The translations under genes were made by a program, and so were the position numbers. The notes beneath the pieces are model-generated. The model was not told the DNA's origin. It did no database searches and saw only the letters and a list, made by a program, of their open reading frames with translations. Shown piece after piece: positions 22,360 to 30,294 of a stretch of DNA of 34,456 bases (position 1 is the first letter of the stretch; each line of letters begins with the position of its first letter). This stretch comes from Rhodoferax sp. (GTDB lineage Bacteria > Pseudomonadota > Gammaproteobacteria > Burkholderiales > Burkholderiaceae_C): positions 1-34,456 of the forward strand of contig JAUSNJ010000144.1 of assembly GCA_030645355.1 (NCBI GenBank), given 5' to 3'.

Positions 22360-23916
22360 CTAACGTTTTGCCACCCGGGTGGCGGGTGCACGGCCCTTTG
22401 CGGCCCCCCGATTGGGCACCACTTTGCGGGACGCAGACCGTGTGCCAGTGTTGCTGCGCTTGGACGGTGCAGGGGCCAGAAACACGACGACTTGCTGTCC
22501 CGGTTTGAAGTTTGCGGACATGCCCACCTTGTTCCACTGTGCTACCTGATCGGCATTGACACGGTACTTGCGGGCGATGCTGGCCACGCTCTCCCCCTTG
22601 CCAGCCTTGACCAGCGTCCTTTTGAGCACGACCTCCGGTGCCAGTGATAGCTGCCCATTGTCGGCCACCTTGACCGTCACGTCCTGGCTCATGGTGTTGG
22701 AACGAGGTACCAGCAGCGACGACCCGGCCTTGATCACGACCCGCGGTGGAATGGCATTGACCGCGCGAAACTCCGCTTCGCTCATACCCACGCGCTTGGC
22801 GGCATCTGCCGGCCGCATGGTGGTGGGCGCCACCCAGACGGTCCAACTGGCCAGGCGCCCGCCGCCGTACGACTCCAGGTTGCTCTGGAAGACCTCGGCA
22901 TTGTCCCAGGGCAGCAAGACCTGTGGCGTGCCGGCGGCCATGATGACCGGGCGGTTAATGGATGGATTGAGCGCCTTGAAGTCTTCCAGGGGAACCTCAG
23001 CCAGTCGTGCTGCCAGTGCCACGTCGATATCGCGGCGGATGGTGACCGACTGGAAGTAGGGGTGGTTCTCGATCACGGGCAGTTTGGAGTTGAACAACTC
23101 CGGGCGGCCAACGATATTCTTGACCGCTTGTAGCTTGGGCACATACAGCCGCGTTTCCATGGGCATGTTCAGGTCCGGGTAACCCAGCGGCAGCCCGGCG
23201 CGCTGGTTCTTGGCAATGGCGCGGCCCACGCTGCCTTCACCCCAGTTGTAGGCAGCGAGTGCCAGGTGCCAGTCGCCAAACATGCCGTGGAGTTTTTGCA
23301 GGTAGTCCAGCGCCGCACGGGTGGAGGCCAGTACATCGCGCCGGTCGTCCCGGAAGGCATTTTGTTTGAGTTCAAAGTACTTGCCGGTAGCGGGCATGAA
23401 TTGCCACATGCCAGCGGCTTTGGCACCCGAGACGGCCTGGGGATTGAAAGCGCTCTCGATGAAAGGCAGCAGCGCCAGTTCAGTCGGCATGTTGCGCAGT
23501 TCCAGCTCTTCAACGATGTGGAATAGATACTTCTTGGACCGCTCGGTCATGCGAAAGATGTAGTCGGGGCGCGTGGCATACCACTGTTCACGGTCACGCA
23601 CCAGGTCGCTGTCCAGGTCCGGCATGGCATAGCCACGGCGAATGCGGTCCCACAGGTCAACCGGCGCGGCCAGGGGCACCACGGTTCGGGACGAAGTAAG
23701 TTGCGCATTGATGGGGGCGAGTGGCGGATGGCTGCCGTATGCGCTGCTCGCTTCGGGACGGTTGGCAGGCTGCGACCGCGTTCCCATTTCGTGGCTGGGC
23801 CGCAAGGTGATTCCCGGCCCGTCACCGGCCGCGGCGCTGCTGCTGCTGGGCGGGGTCGTGGTGCACGCAGTCAGCAATGCGAGGGCACAGAGGGAGCAGA
23901 GTTTGATGACATTCAT
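22360..23916 (-). CDS. mltD: Membrane-bound lytic murein transglycosylase D (lipoprotein)
   Basis: This 518-residue predicted outer-membrane lipoprotein cleaves peptidoglycan glycan strands to 1,6-anhydromuramoyl products. The signal peptide ends in the lipobox LLTAC (Cys18). The SLT catalytic domain carries LALLPFIESAFNPQAVS with the catalytic glutamate in ESAF, then GAKAAGMWQFMPATGKYF and ALAAYNWGEGSVGRAI. LysM-like segments follow: a region around AAKRVGMSEAEFRAVN and a clear one at VKAGKGESVASIARKYRVN. The tail is basic (SRKVVPNRGAAKGRAPATRVAKR). The start at 23916 overlaps the gloB stop as ATGA; an in-frame ATG at 23934 would add six residues. The gloB-mltD pairing is common in proteobacteria. 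Confidence 0.93.
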   Translation of the reverse strand: MNVIKLCSLCALALLTACTTTPPSSSSAAAGDGPGITLRPSHEMGTRSQPANRPEASSAYGSHPPLAPINAQLTSSRTVVPLAAPVDLWDRIRRGYAMPDLDSDLVRDREQWYATRPDYIFRMTERSKKYLFHIVEELELRNMPTELALLPFIESAFNPQAVSGAKAAGMWQFMPATGKYFELKQNAFRDDRRDVLASTRAALDYLQKLHGMFGDWHLALAAYNWGEGSVGRAIAKNQRAGLPLGYPDLNMPMETRLYVPKLQAVKNIVGRPELFNSKLPVIENHPYFQSVTIRRDIDVALAARLAEVPLEDFKALNPSINRPVIMAAGTPQVLLPWDNAEVFQSNLESYGGGRLASWTVWVAPTTMRPADAAKRVGMSEAEFRAVNAIPPRVVIKAGSSLLVPRSNTMSQDVTVKVADNGQLSLAPEVVLKRTLVKAGKGESVASIARKYRVNADQVAQWNKVGMSANFKPGQQVVVFLAPAPSKRSNTGTRSASRKVVPNRGAAKGRAPATRVAKR

Positions 23917-24683
23917 CGGTATTGGTTTTTCCATTGGCGCAGCGTGGCAAACGCTCCGTTGAGAGCGAGGCCTGCCGCGTCAAACCGGGCGGCCGAAGCG
24001 ACGATCGTCGGTTGGTCACTGCGCAGGAACGGATTGATCTGGCGTTCCGTCGCTATGCTGGATGGCAGCGTGGGTTGATTTTGCATGCGCAGGGCTTGGC
24101 AGGCGGCGTGGTACGCCACGAGACGTGGGTTGTCGGGCTCCACCTCCAGGGCAAACTTCAGGTTGCTCAGGGTGTATTCGTGGGCACAGCATACGCGAGT
24201 CGGGTCTGGCAGGGCGCCCAGAGTGGATAGCGACGCCAGCATTTGCTGCGCGGTTCCTTCAAAGAGTCGGCCACAGCCGCCGCTGAACAGGGTGTCGCCA
24301 CAAAAAAGGACCGGTGCCTCGCCGTCGATCTCGCAAAAATAGGCAATATGACCCGCCGTGTGACCGGGTACGTCCAGCACCTGAAATTTCAAACCCAAGA
24401 GTTCTGCGGTGTCGCCGCCACGTAGCCGTCGAATGGGCTCGGGCATGGGTTCAATTGCGGGACCCAGTACGGATGCGCCAGTGGCTTCGCGCAGCGTAGC
24501 AATCCCTCCAGTGTGGTCGCCATGGTGGTGCGTGACTAAAATGCCCTGCAGTTGCACGCCCTCGTGTTGCAAAGCCTGAAGAACCGGCTCTGCGTCGCCT
24601 GGGTCTACTACCAGCGCCCTGTGCCCATCGTGGAGCATCCAGATGTAGTTGTCGTCAAATGCGGGTAGCGGTATTAACTTCAT
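23913..24683 (-). CDS. gloB: Hydroxyacylglutathione hydrolase (glyoxalase II)
   Basis: This 256-residue metallo-beta-lactamase-fold enzyme hydrolyses S-lactoylglutathione to lactate and glutathione in methylglyoxal detoxification. It has the binuclear metal motif THHHGDH (His52, His54, Asp56, His57), PGHTAGHIAYF, FCGDTLFSGGCGRLFEGT and CCAHEYTLSNLKFA, with the usual C-terminal helical domain. The ATG at 24683 is chosen; a TTG two codons earlier is possible. A perfect TATAAT lies 10 nt upstream, leaving almost no leader, and no Shine-Dalgarno is visible. The start codon overlaps an ATG of the divergent methyltransferase gene. mltD follows with an ATGA overlap. Confidence 0.96.
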   Translation of the reverse strand: MKLIPLPAFDDNYIWMLHDGHRALVVDPGDAEPVLQALQHEGVQLQGILVTHHHGDHTGGIATLREATGASVLGPAIEPMPEPIRRLRGGDTAELLGLKFQVLDVPGHTAGHIAYFCEIDGEAPVLFCGDTLFSGGCGRLFEGTAQQMLASLSTLGALPDPTRVCCAHEYTLSNLKFALEVEPDNPRLVAYHAACQALRMQNQPTLPSSIATERQINPFLRSDQPTIVASAARFDAAGLALNGAFATLRQWKNQYR

Positions 24684-24693
24684 GAGCAAACAA

Positions 24694-24699
24694 ATTATA
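24694..24699 (-). promoter_or_regulatory. -10 box of gloB-mltD
   Basis: On the minus strand this is a perfect TATAAT, ending 10 nt before the gloB ATG. Transcription would start about 4 nt before the ATG, so the mRNA would be nearly leaderless. The -35 region is a poor match at 17 nt spacing. The box also lies just upstream of, or within, the start of the divergent methyltransferase gene. Confidence 0.5.
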
Positions 24700-24702
24700 G
24701 GT

Positions 24703-25452
24703 ATGCATGACTGGTTCCAGACTCCTGCAGGGCGTTACCTGCTGGACTGGGAGCGCTTGCGCGTGGATGCGGCCGTGGTCGACATCTTTGGCTACCATGC
24801 CCTGCAGCTGGGTGTTCCGGAGCTGGACGGTCTGCAGGCCAACCGCATGCCCCACCAATGGCTGGCGACTGAGCAATTGCCCGATGGTGCTCTGGGTCCT
24901 GTCAAACAGCCCACACTTCTGTGCGATTTTTCGGCGTTGCCATTTCCGGCCAGCAGTCTGGACCTCGTGCTGTTGCCGCACACTCTGGAGTTCAGTTCGG
25001 ATCCCCATACCGCATTGCGGGAGGTAGAGCGCGTCTTGGTGCCGGAAGGAAGGGTGGTCATTTGCGGACTGAACCCTGCGAGTTTGTGGGGCTTGGCGCA
25101 AAAGCGGGGCCATCTCTATCGCAGGCTCGGCTTTGGCAACCTGTTTCTGCCAGATGGCGGCGAGTTCATTGGCTATTGGCGTCTGCGAGACTGGCTGCGC
25201 TTGCTGGGGTTTGAAGTCGAGGTGGGTGACTTTGGGTGCTACCGTCCTGGAGTGGCCAGTGACAAATGGCTCCAGCGGATGGAGTGGATGGATAAGGCGG
25301 GCGCACGCTGGTGGCCCATATTTGGTGCGGCGTATTTCCTGGTGGCCGTCAAGCGGGTTCGCGGTGTGCGTCTGATGGGGCCGGCCTGGAAGACAGTTCC
25401 GGCGAGCGCCGGCAAGTCGGTCTCGGTGGCCAACCGCGCGCATGACAATTGA
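24703..25452 (+). CDS. SAM-dependent methyltransferase, YafS-like
   Basis: This 249-residue class I methyltransferase-fold protein starts MHDWFQTPAGRYLLDWERLR. The core shows LPDGALGPVKQPTLLCDFSALPFPASSLDLVLLPHTLEFSSDPHTALREVERVLVPEGRVVICGLNP, in which the DLVLLPHTLEF and PEGRVVI strands are typical of Methyltransf_11 domains; the glycine-rich motif I is weak, as in YafS. In E. coli the order gloB (divergent), yafS, rnhA is the same, which supports the assignment. Its substrate is unknown. An alternative ATG at 24682 adds MSKQIIG and overlaps the gloB start codon; the start at 24703 is preferred because sequence from there looks like the family N-terminus. Confidence 0.85.
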   Translation: MHDWFQTPAGRYLLDWERLRVDAAVVDIFGYHALQLGVPELDGLQANRMPHQWLATEQLPDGALGPVKQPTLLCDFSALPFPASSLDLVLLPHTLEFSSDPHTALREVERVLVPEGRVVICGLNPASLWGLAQKRGHLYRRLGFGNLFLPDGGEFIGYWRLRDWLRLLGFEVEVGDFGCYRPGVASDKWLQRMEWMDKAGARWWPIFGAAYFLVAVKRVRGVRLMGPAWKTVPASAGKSVSVANRAHDN

Positions 25453-25476
25453 TTTATCTGCAATGGAGACAAACGT

Positions 25477-25926
25477 TTGAACGAAGTTGTGATCTACACG
25501 GATGGCGCGTGCAAAGGCAATCCTGGCCCCGGTGGCTGGGGGGCTTTGTTGCGCTCACCCGATGGTTCCGAAAAGGAACTTTTCGGCGGGGAAATGGGAA
25601 CCACCAATAACCGTATGGAAATGACGGCCGTGATCCAGGCGCTGTTGGCCCTTAAACGGCCCTGTGCAGTGACCCTGCACCTGGACAGCCAATACGTCCT
25701 CAAAGGCATCACCGAGTGGTTGGCGGGCTGGAAAGCCAAAGGCTGGAAGACCGCTGCCAAACAGCCGGTCAAGAATGTCGACCTGTGGCAGCAGCTCGAC
25801 CAGTTGGTGGCCCAGAGTGGGCACCAGATAGACTGGCGCTGGGTCAAGGGTCATGCGGGGGACCCCGGGAACGAGCGCGCCGATGCATTGGCCAACCGGG
25901 GGGTCGAGGTGGCGCTGAGGCGGTAA
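25477..25926 (+). CDS. rnhA: Ribonuclease HI
   Basis: This 149-residue protein contains all catalytic residues: Asp9 ([16 protein letters not shown]), Glu48 (NNRMEMTA), Asp70 ([10 protein letters not shown]) and Asp136 ([10 protein letters not shown]), with His126 in the flexible loop (KGHAGDPGN). It also has the basic handle region [20 protein letters not shown]. It degrades RNA in RNA-DNA hybrids. The start is TTG at 25477, eight nt after GGAG, and gives [10 protein letters not shown]; no ATG can replace it without losing the first strand. It lies 24 nt after the methyltransferase on the same strand. Confidence 0.96.
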   Translation: MNEVVIYTDGACKGNPGPGGWGALLRSPDGSEKELFGGEMGTTNNRMEMTAVIQALLALKRPCAVTLHLDSQYVLKGITEWLAGWKAKGWKTAAKQPVKNVDLWQQLDQLVAQSGHQIDWRWVKGHAGDPGNERADALANRGVEVALRR

Positions 25927-25957
25927 TGTTGCGGTCTTAAAGTTATGCAAAGTATCC

Positions 25958-25975
25958 GGGGCGGGGTACCGCCCC
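25958..25975. other. Strong GC hairpin between rnhA and the efflux operon
   Basis: GGGGCGG (25958-25964) pairs with CCGCCCC (25969-25975) across a GGTA loop. No T run follows on either strand, so it is not a clear intrinsic terminator. A second small palindrome, CTGATAATCAG (25989-25999), lies between it and the efflux adaptor ATG and includes a GATAAT hexamer; either could be an operator. Confidence 0.4.
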
Positions 25976-26007
25976 TCGAGGTTGGCCGCTGATAATCAGT
26001 TTTCACC

Positions 26008-27204
26008 ATGAATAAAAAAGTTTTTTCAACCCGTTTCTCCTTGGGTGCCCTCGCGGCGGCTTTGTTATTGGCCGCGTGTGGAGACAAGGCCGATTCTGGG
26101 CCTGCGGCGCCGGCCAGCGCCGCCAGTGCGCCAGCATCGGCGGCACGTGCGCCGGGGCAACCGATTTCGGTGACCACGTCGGTTGCTGTTGAAAGGGATT
26201 TCGAGGTGGCACTGGAAGCCATAGGTACGGTTACACCGCTGTCCAGCGTGGATGTCAAGCCGCAGACCAACAGTCTGGTTACCCGGGTACACGTGAAGGA
26301 AGGGCAGTTTGTCAAAGCCGGAGAGCTCCTGTTTACGCTGGACGCGCGATCGGATGAGGCCAACCTCGCAAAGGTTCGGGCCCAAATGGTGAAAGACCAG
26401 GCCGTGCTTGCCGATGCACAGCGCCAACTGGGGCGCAGCCGTGATCTGCTGGCCCAGGGATTCATTTCGCAGGGCGCCCTGGATTCGAGCCGGGCCCAGG
26501 TGGATGCACAGTTGGCCAATCTTGTCGCTGACCGTGCGGCGCTCGACGCGGCGCAGTTGGCACTGTCCTACAACAGTGTGCGGGCCGCCGGCGCCGGTCG
26601 TCTGGGTGCCGTCAATGTCTACCCGGGTACCGTCGTGCAGGCCAACCAGACCGTGCTCGTCACCATCACCCAGTTGGATCCTATCAATATCAGTTTCAGC
26701 CTGCCGCAGCGCAATCTGGATGCGGTACTGGCCGGTTTGAAATCGGGTGGCGCGGAAGTCAAAGCCAAACTGGGGGACGCAAAAAACAGTGTCAGTGGCC
26801 GCCTGCAGTTCGTGGATAACGCAGTGGACCCTGCAACTGGAACCATCAAGGTCAGAGCCCGTTTTGAGAACCGCGAGGCCAAACTCTGGCCCGGAGCCTT
26901 TGTAAAAGTTGCGCTGGTTTCCCAAACCTTGAAGGGCGCCATCGTGATTCCGACGACGGCCATCATCCAAAGCGCACGTGGATCCATTGTTTATCTGTCG
27001 GACAAGGGCAGGGCAGTCTTACGTCCGGTCAAAGTGCTGGCGTCTGAGGGTGAATTTTCTGCGGTTGGAGGCGTTGCGTCTGGGGACAAAGTCGTCGTGG
27101 AGGGGCGGCAAAACCTGCGGCCTGACTCGCCATTGGTAGAGCGGACCGCCGGCCCTGCGTCACCCGCTGTCCCGGCTGTTCCTGCTGCGTCAGCTGCGTC
27201 ATGA
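26008..27204 (+). CDS. RND efflux periplasmic adaptor (membrane fusion protein)
   Basis: This 398-residue lipoprotein has signal peptide MNKKVFSTRFSLGALAAALLLAAC with lipidation at Cys24, then an Ala/Pro-rich linker. The half-lipoyl motif VTPLSSVDVKPQTNSLVTRVHVKEGQFVKAGELLFTLD, the alpha-hairpin (about 120-180), the second lipoyl half with SYNSVRAAGAGRLGAVNVYPGTVVQAN, and beta-barrel sequence (DPINISFSLPQRNLDAVLAG, RLQFVDNAVDPATGTIKVRARFEN) follow in HlyD/AcrA order. It should bridge the inner-membrane RND pump to an outer-membrane channel; sequence character is closest to MdtA/MuxA-type adaptors. Its stop overlaps the permease ATG. No clear ribosome-binding site is visible before 26008. Confidence 0.93.
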   Translation: MNKKVFSTRFSLGALAAALLLAACGDKADSGPAAPASAASAPASAARAPGQPISVTTSVAVERDFEVALEAIGTVTPLSSVDVKPQTNSLVTRVHVKEGQFVKAGELLFTLDARSDEANLAKVRAQMVKDQAVLADAQRQLGRSRDLLAQGFISQGALDSSRAQVDAQLANLVADRAALDAAQLALSYNSVRAAGAGRLGAVNVYPGTVVQANQTVLVTITQLDPINISFSLPQRNLDAVLAGLKSGGAEVKAKLGDAKNSVSGRLQFVDNAVDPATGTIKVRARFENREAKLWPGAFVKVALVSQTLKGAIVIPTTAIIQSARGSIVYLSDKGRAVLRPVKVLASEGEFSAVGGVASGDKVVVEGRQNLRPDSPLVERTAGPASPAVPAVPAASAAS

Positions 27205-30200
27205 ACCTCTCAGAGCTCTTCATTCGTCGTCCGGTGATGACGGTTTTGCTGAATCTGGCAATTGTGCTGGCCGGGGTGATCGGTTATCGCAGTATTCCGG
27301 TGGCCGCCTTGCCGAGCTATGACACGCCGGTGATCAATGTGTTTGCAGGATTGCCGGGTGCCAATCCGGAGACGATGGCGACGTCCGTGGCCTTGCCATT
27401 GGAAAAGCAGTTCCAGACCATTCCGGGTCTGGCGGTCATCAGTTCCACCAGTACGCTGGGTAGTACATCACTGACTTTGGAGTTTGAGGAAGGGCGCAGT
27501 ATCGACGGTGCCGCCCTTGATGTGCAGGCCGCACTACTGCGGGCGCAGCGTTCGTTGCCACAGGAGATGACGCAACTGCCGGCCTATCGCAAAGTCAATC
27601 CGGCGGATGCTCCGGTTTTGTTGGTGGCCTTGACGTCTCCTTCGATGCCACTCTCGGATCTTCAGGACTACGCGGAGCATTTGATATCACCCACCTTGTC
27701 GACGATCAATGGGGTCGCCCAAGTCAATATATTTGGTTCCAAGCGTTTTGCGGTTCGTGTGCGTGTCGTGCCTGAAGCGCTCGCCGCACGCAACATGAGT
27801 CTCGAAGAGTTGTCTGCCGCTCTGCGCTCGGCCAATGTCAACACGCCCGTGGGCACGCTGGAAGGCGCGAAACAGCTGCTGACCTTGCAGGCCAACAAAC
27901 AGTTGCGCAACGCGGCCGAGTTTTCTGATTTGATTGTGGCTACTCGCAATGGCATCACGGTGCGGCTAAGAGACGTCGCGAGTGTGGAGGACAGCGTCGA
28001 AACTGTGAAGTCCTATGCGAACCTGAACGGTGAGCCGTCCATTACATTGGCGATTCTGCGCCAGCCCGGCGCCAATACGGTGCGGGTGGTGGATGCCGTC
28101 AAGTTGGCCATGCCCAAACTCAAGGAGCAGATGCCCCAGTCGGTCAATATGACTCCGGTCAATGATCGTTCGGTTTCGGTACGTGAAGCCTTGCATGATG
28201 TATCGCTGACACTGATGGGGACCATCGCACTGGTGGTGCTGGTGATTTTCCTGTTCTTGCGCCGTTTCGTGGCGACAGCCATTCCCACCTTATCGCTTCC
28301 GGTTTCCTTGATCGGGGCAGTTGCGCTGCTATGGGGTATGAATTACAGCCTGGACAACGTATCCCTGCTGGGACTGACCCTGGCTGTGGGCTTGGTGGTG
28401 GACGACGCGATTGTGATGCTGGAAAACATCATGCGCCATGTCGAGAACGGAGAAGAACCCTTCAATGCGGCCTTGCGTGGGTCGCGCGAGGTGGGATTCA
28501 CCATCATTTCCATCTCCACGTCCTTGATTGCCGTTTTCATTCCGATCTTCTTCATGCCAGGAGTCATCGGGCTGCTGTTTCACGAATTCGCTGTTGTTGT
28601 CGGTTTGTCGATACTGGTTTCGGCGTTTGTGTCATTGACCCTTGTTCCGATGTTGGCCAGTCGCTTTCTGAGTGCTGAGCCACATGGAAAGAAGCACGGC
28701 TTTCTGATCAATTTCTTCGAGAAAGGCTTCAACATCACGCTGGGGTTCTACAGTCGATCACTGGACGTTGCATTGGCCCACCGCAAGACTGTGCTGGCTG
28801 TTGCATTGATAACGTTTCTGGGCACGGCATGGCTGTTCAACGTGATTCCCAAAGGGTTCTTCCCTGAAGAGGACATTGGCCAGATTACGGTGACAACCGA
28901 GGCCGCAGAAGATACGTCCTTCACGGAAATGGTGCGGTTGCAGGAGCGCGCGGCGTCGACCATCCGTGCCGATGCGAACGTGCTTGCGGTCAGTTCGTTC
29001 AATGGCGGGAGTGGGGCCCAAAATTCAGGCCGCATGTTCATTACGCTCAAGCCCAGAGGCCAACGCGAGCCCATGAAGCAAGTGGTGGAGGGACTGCGCC
29101 GCAAGCTGCGCGATGTCACCGGTATCAGTGTCTTCATGCGCCCCATTCAGAACCTGCAACTGGGTGGAAGACCCAGCAAGGCACAGTACCAGTACATATT
29201 GCAGAGTGTCCGGGCGGATGAGCTGAACGAGTGGGCGGTCAAATTGCAGGACAAGCTTCGGGTCGATCCGCTGTTTCGGGATGTCACCAGTGATGCGCAA
29301 TTGCGGGGCTTGCAAGCGCAGCTGACCATTGACCGTGATCGTGCCAACTCACTTGGAGTTGCAATTGACTCCATTCGCACGGCGCTCTTCGGTGCGTTTG
29401 GCGAGCGGCAGGTGTCCACCATTTACTTGCCGACGGACAGTTACCAAGTCATTCTGGAACTGGCGACCGCGTCGAAGCTGGATGAAAGTGCGATCAACAA
29501 CATCTACGTGCGTGCATCGACCGGAGCGTTGGTACCGCTGGCTTCGTTCACGAAGGTCCATCGTGCTGTGGGGCCTACCTCGATCAACCACGTGGGGCAG
29601 TTGCAAGCTGTTACGGTTTCCTTTAACTTGGCACCGGGCACTGCCCTGGGTGATGCAACGTCGCGGATTGAAAAGGCCAGGGATCAAATCAACTTGCCGA
29701 GTTCGGTCATTACCAGCTATGGCGGGGAGGCTGCAGTGTTCAAGAACTCACAGGGCAATCAAGCGGTTCTCATCCTGTCCGCGCTGCTGGTGATCTATGT
29801 GCTGCTGGGCGTGCTGTACGAGAGCTATATTCATCCGCTGACCATTCTTGCCGGGTTACCGTCAGCCGCCGTTGGTGCCCTGGCAACGTTGATGCTGTTT
29901 GGTCAGGACCTTACGGTGATTGCCATGATTGGCATTCTGCTGTTGATCGGCATTGTGAAGAAGAATGCCATCATGATGATTGATTTCGCGCTGGATGCCC
30001 AACGGCACCATGGAATGACTCCCGAGCAGGCGATTCGCGAAGCCTGTGTTTTGCGGTTTCGCCCGATCATGATGACAACCTTGGCCGCATTGATGGGCGC
30101 TCTGCCCATCGCCATTGGACTAGGCGCAGGAGCCGAATTGCGTCAGCCGCTGGGATTGGCGGTCGTGGGAGGCCTGGTGTTCTCGCAGGCGGTCACGTTG

Positions 30201-30284
30201 TACATCACGCCGGTTATCTATCTGGCGCTGGACCGATTCAGTGGGCACGGTCCGGTGACGACACCCGAGGCCATTGTCCGCTGA
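27201..30284 (+). CDS. RND efflux permease, HAE1 family (MdtC/MuxC-like)
   Basis: This 1027-residue inner-membrane proton-drug antiporter has the expected twelve-helix duplicated topology. The start MNLSELFIRRPVMTVLLNLAIVL is typical, and two porter halves show VALPLEKQFQTIPGL and SSTSTLGSTSLTLEFEEG. The proton-relay aspartates are in GLTLAVGLVVDDAIVMLENIMRH, and the second-half relay helix contains MIGILLLIGIVKKNAIMMIDFAL. The GSTSLTLEF and GVAQVNIFGSKRFAVRV segments are those of MdtB/MdtC/MuxB/MuxC pumps. With the adaptor it should export drugs, bile-salt-like or aromatic compounds from periplasm or outer leaflet; the substrate cannot be read from sequence. No outer-membrane channel or second permease follows; the next gene converges 10 nt away. 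Confidence 0.94.
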   Translation: MNLSELFIRRPVMTVLLNLAIVLAGVIGYRSIPVAALPSYDTPVINVFAGLPGANPETMATSVALPLEKQFQTIPGLAVISSTSTLGSTSLTLEFEEGRSIDGAALDVQAALLRAQRSLPQEMTQLPAYRKVNPADAPVLLVALTSPSMPLSDLQDYAEHLISPTLSTINGVAQVNIFGSKRFAVRVRVVPEALAARNMSLEELSAALRSANVNTPVGTLEGAKQLLTLQANKQLRNAAEFSDLIVATRNGITVRLRDVASVEDSVETVKSYANLNGEPSITLAILRQPGANTVRVVDAVKLAMPKLKEQMPQSVNMTPVNDRSVSVREALHDVSLTLMGTIALVVLVIFLFLRRFVATAIPTLSLPVSLIGAVALLWGMNYSLDNVSLLGLTLAVGLVVDDAIVMLENIMRHVENGEEPFNAALRGSREVGFTIISISTSLIAVFIPIFFMPGVIGLLFHEFAVVVGLSILVSAFVSLTLVPMLASRFLSAEPHGKKHGFLINFFEKGFNITLGFYSRSLDVALAHRKTVLAVALITFLGTAWLFNVIPKGFFPEEDIGQITVTTEAAEDTSFTEMVRLQERAASTIRADANVLAVSSFNGGSGAQNSGRMFITLKPRGQREPMKQVVEGLRRKLRDVTGISVFMRPIQNLQLGGRPSKAQYQYILQSVRADELNEWAVKLQDKLRVDPLFRDVTSDAQLRGLQAQLTIDRDRANSLGVAIDSIRTALFGAFGERQVSTIYLPTDSYQVILELATASKLDESAINNIYVRASTGALVPLASFTKVHRAVGPTSINHVGQLQAVTVSFNLAPGTALGDATSRIEKARDQINLPSSVITSYGGEAAVFKNSQGNQAVLILSALLVIYVLLGVLYESYIHPLTILAGLPSAAVGALATLMLFGQDLTVIAMIGILLLIGIVKKNAIMMIDFALDAQRHHGMTPEQAIREACVLRFRPIMMTTLAALMGALPIAIGLGAGAELRQPLGLAVVGGLVFSQAVTLYITPVIYLALDRFSGHGPVTTPEAIVR

Positions 30285-30294
30285 GCCATCCGGA

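Noticed and set aside
25958..25975. GC hairpin after rnhA as an intrinsic terminator
   Set aside because: The stem is strong but there is no T run on either strand; listed only as a hairpin of unknown role.
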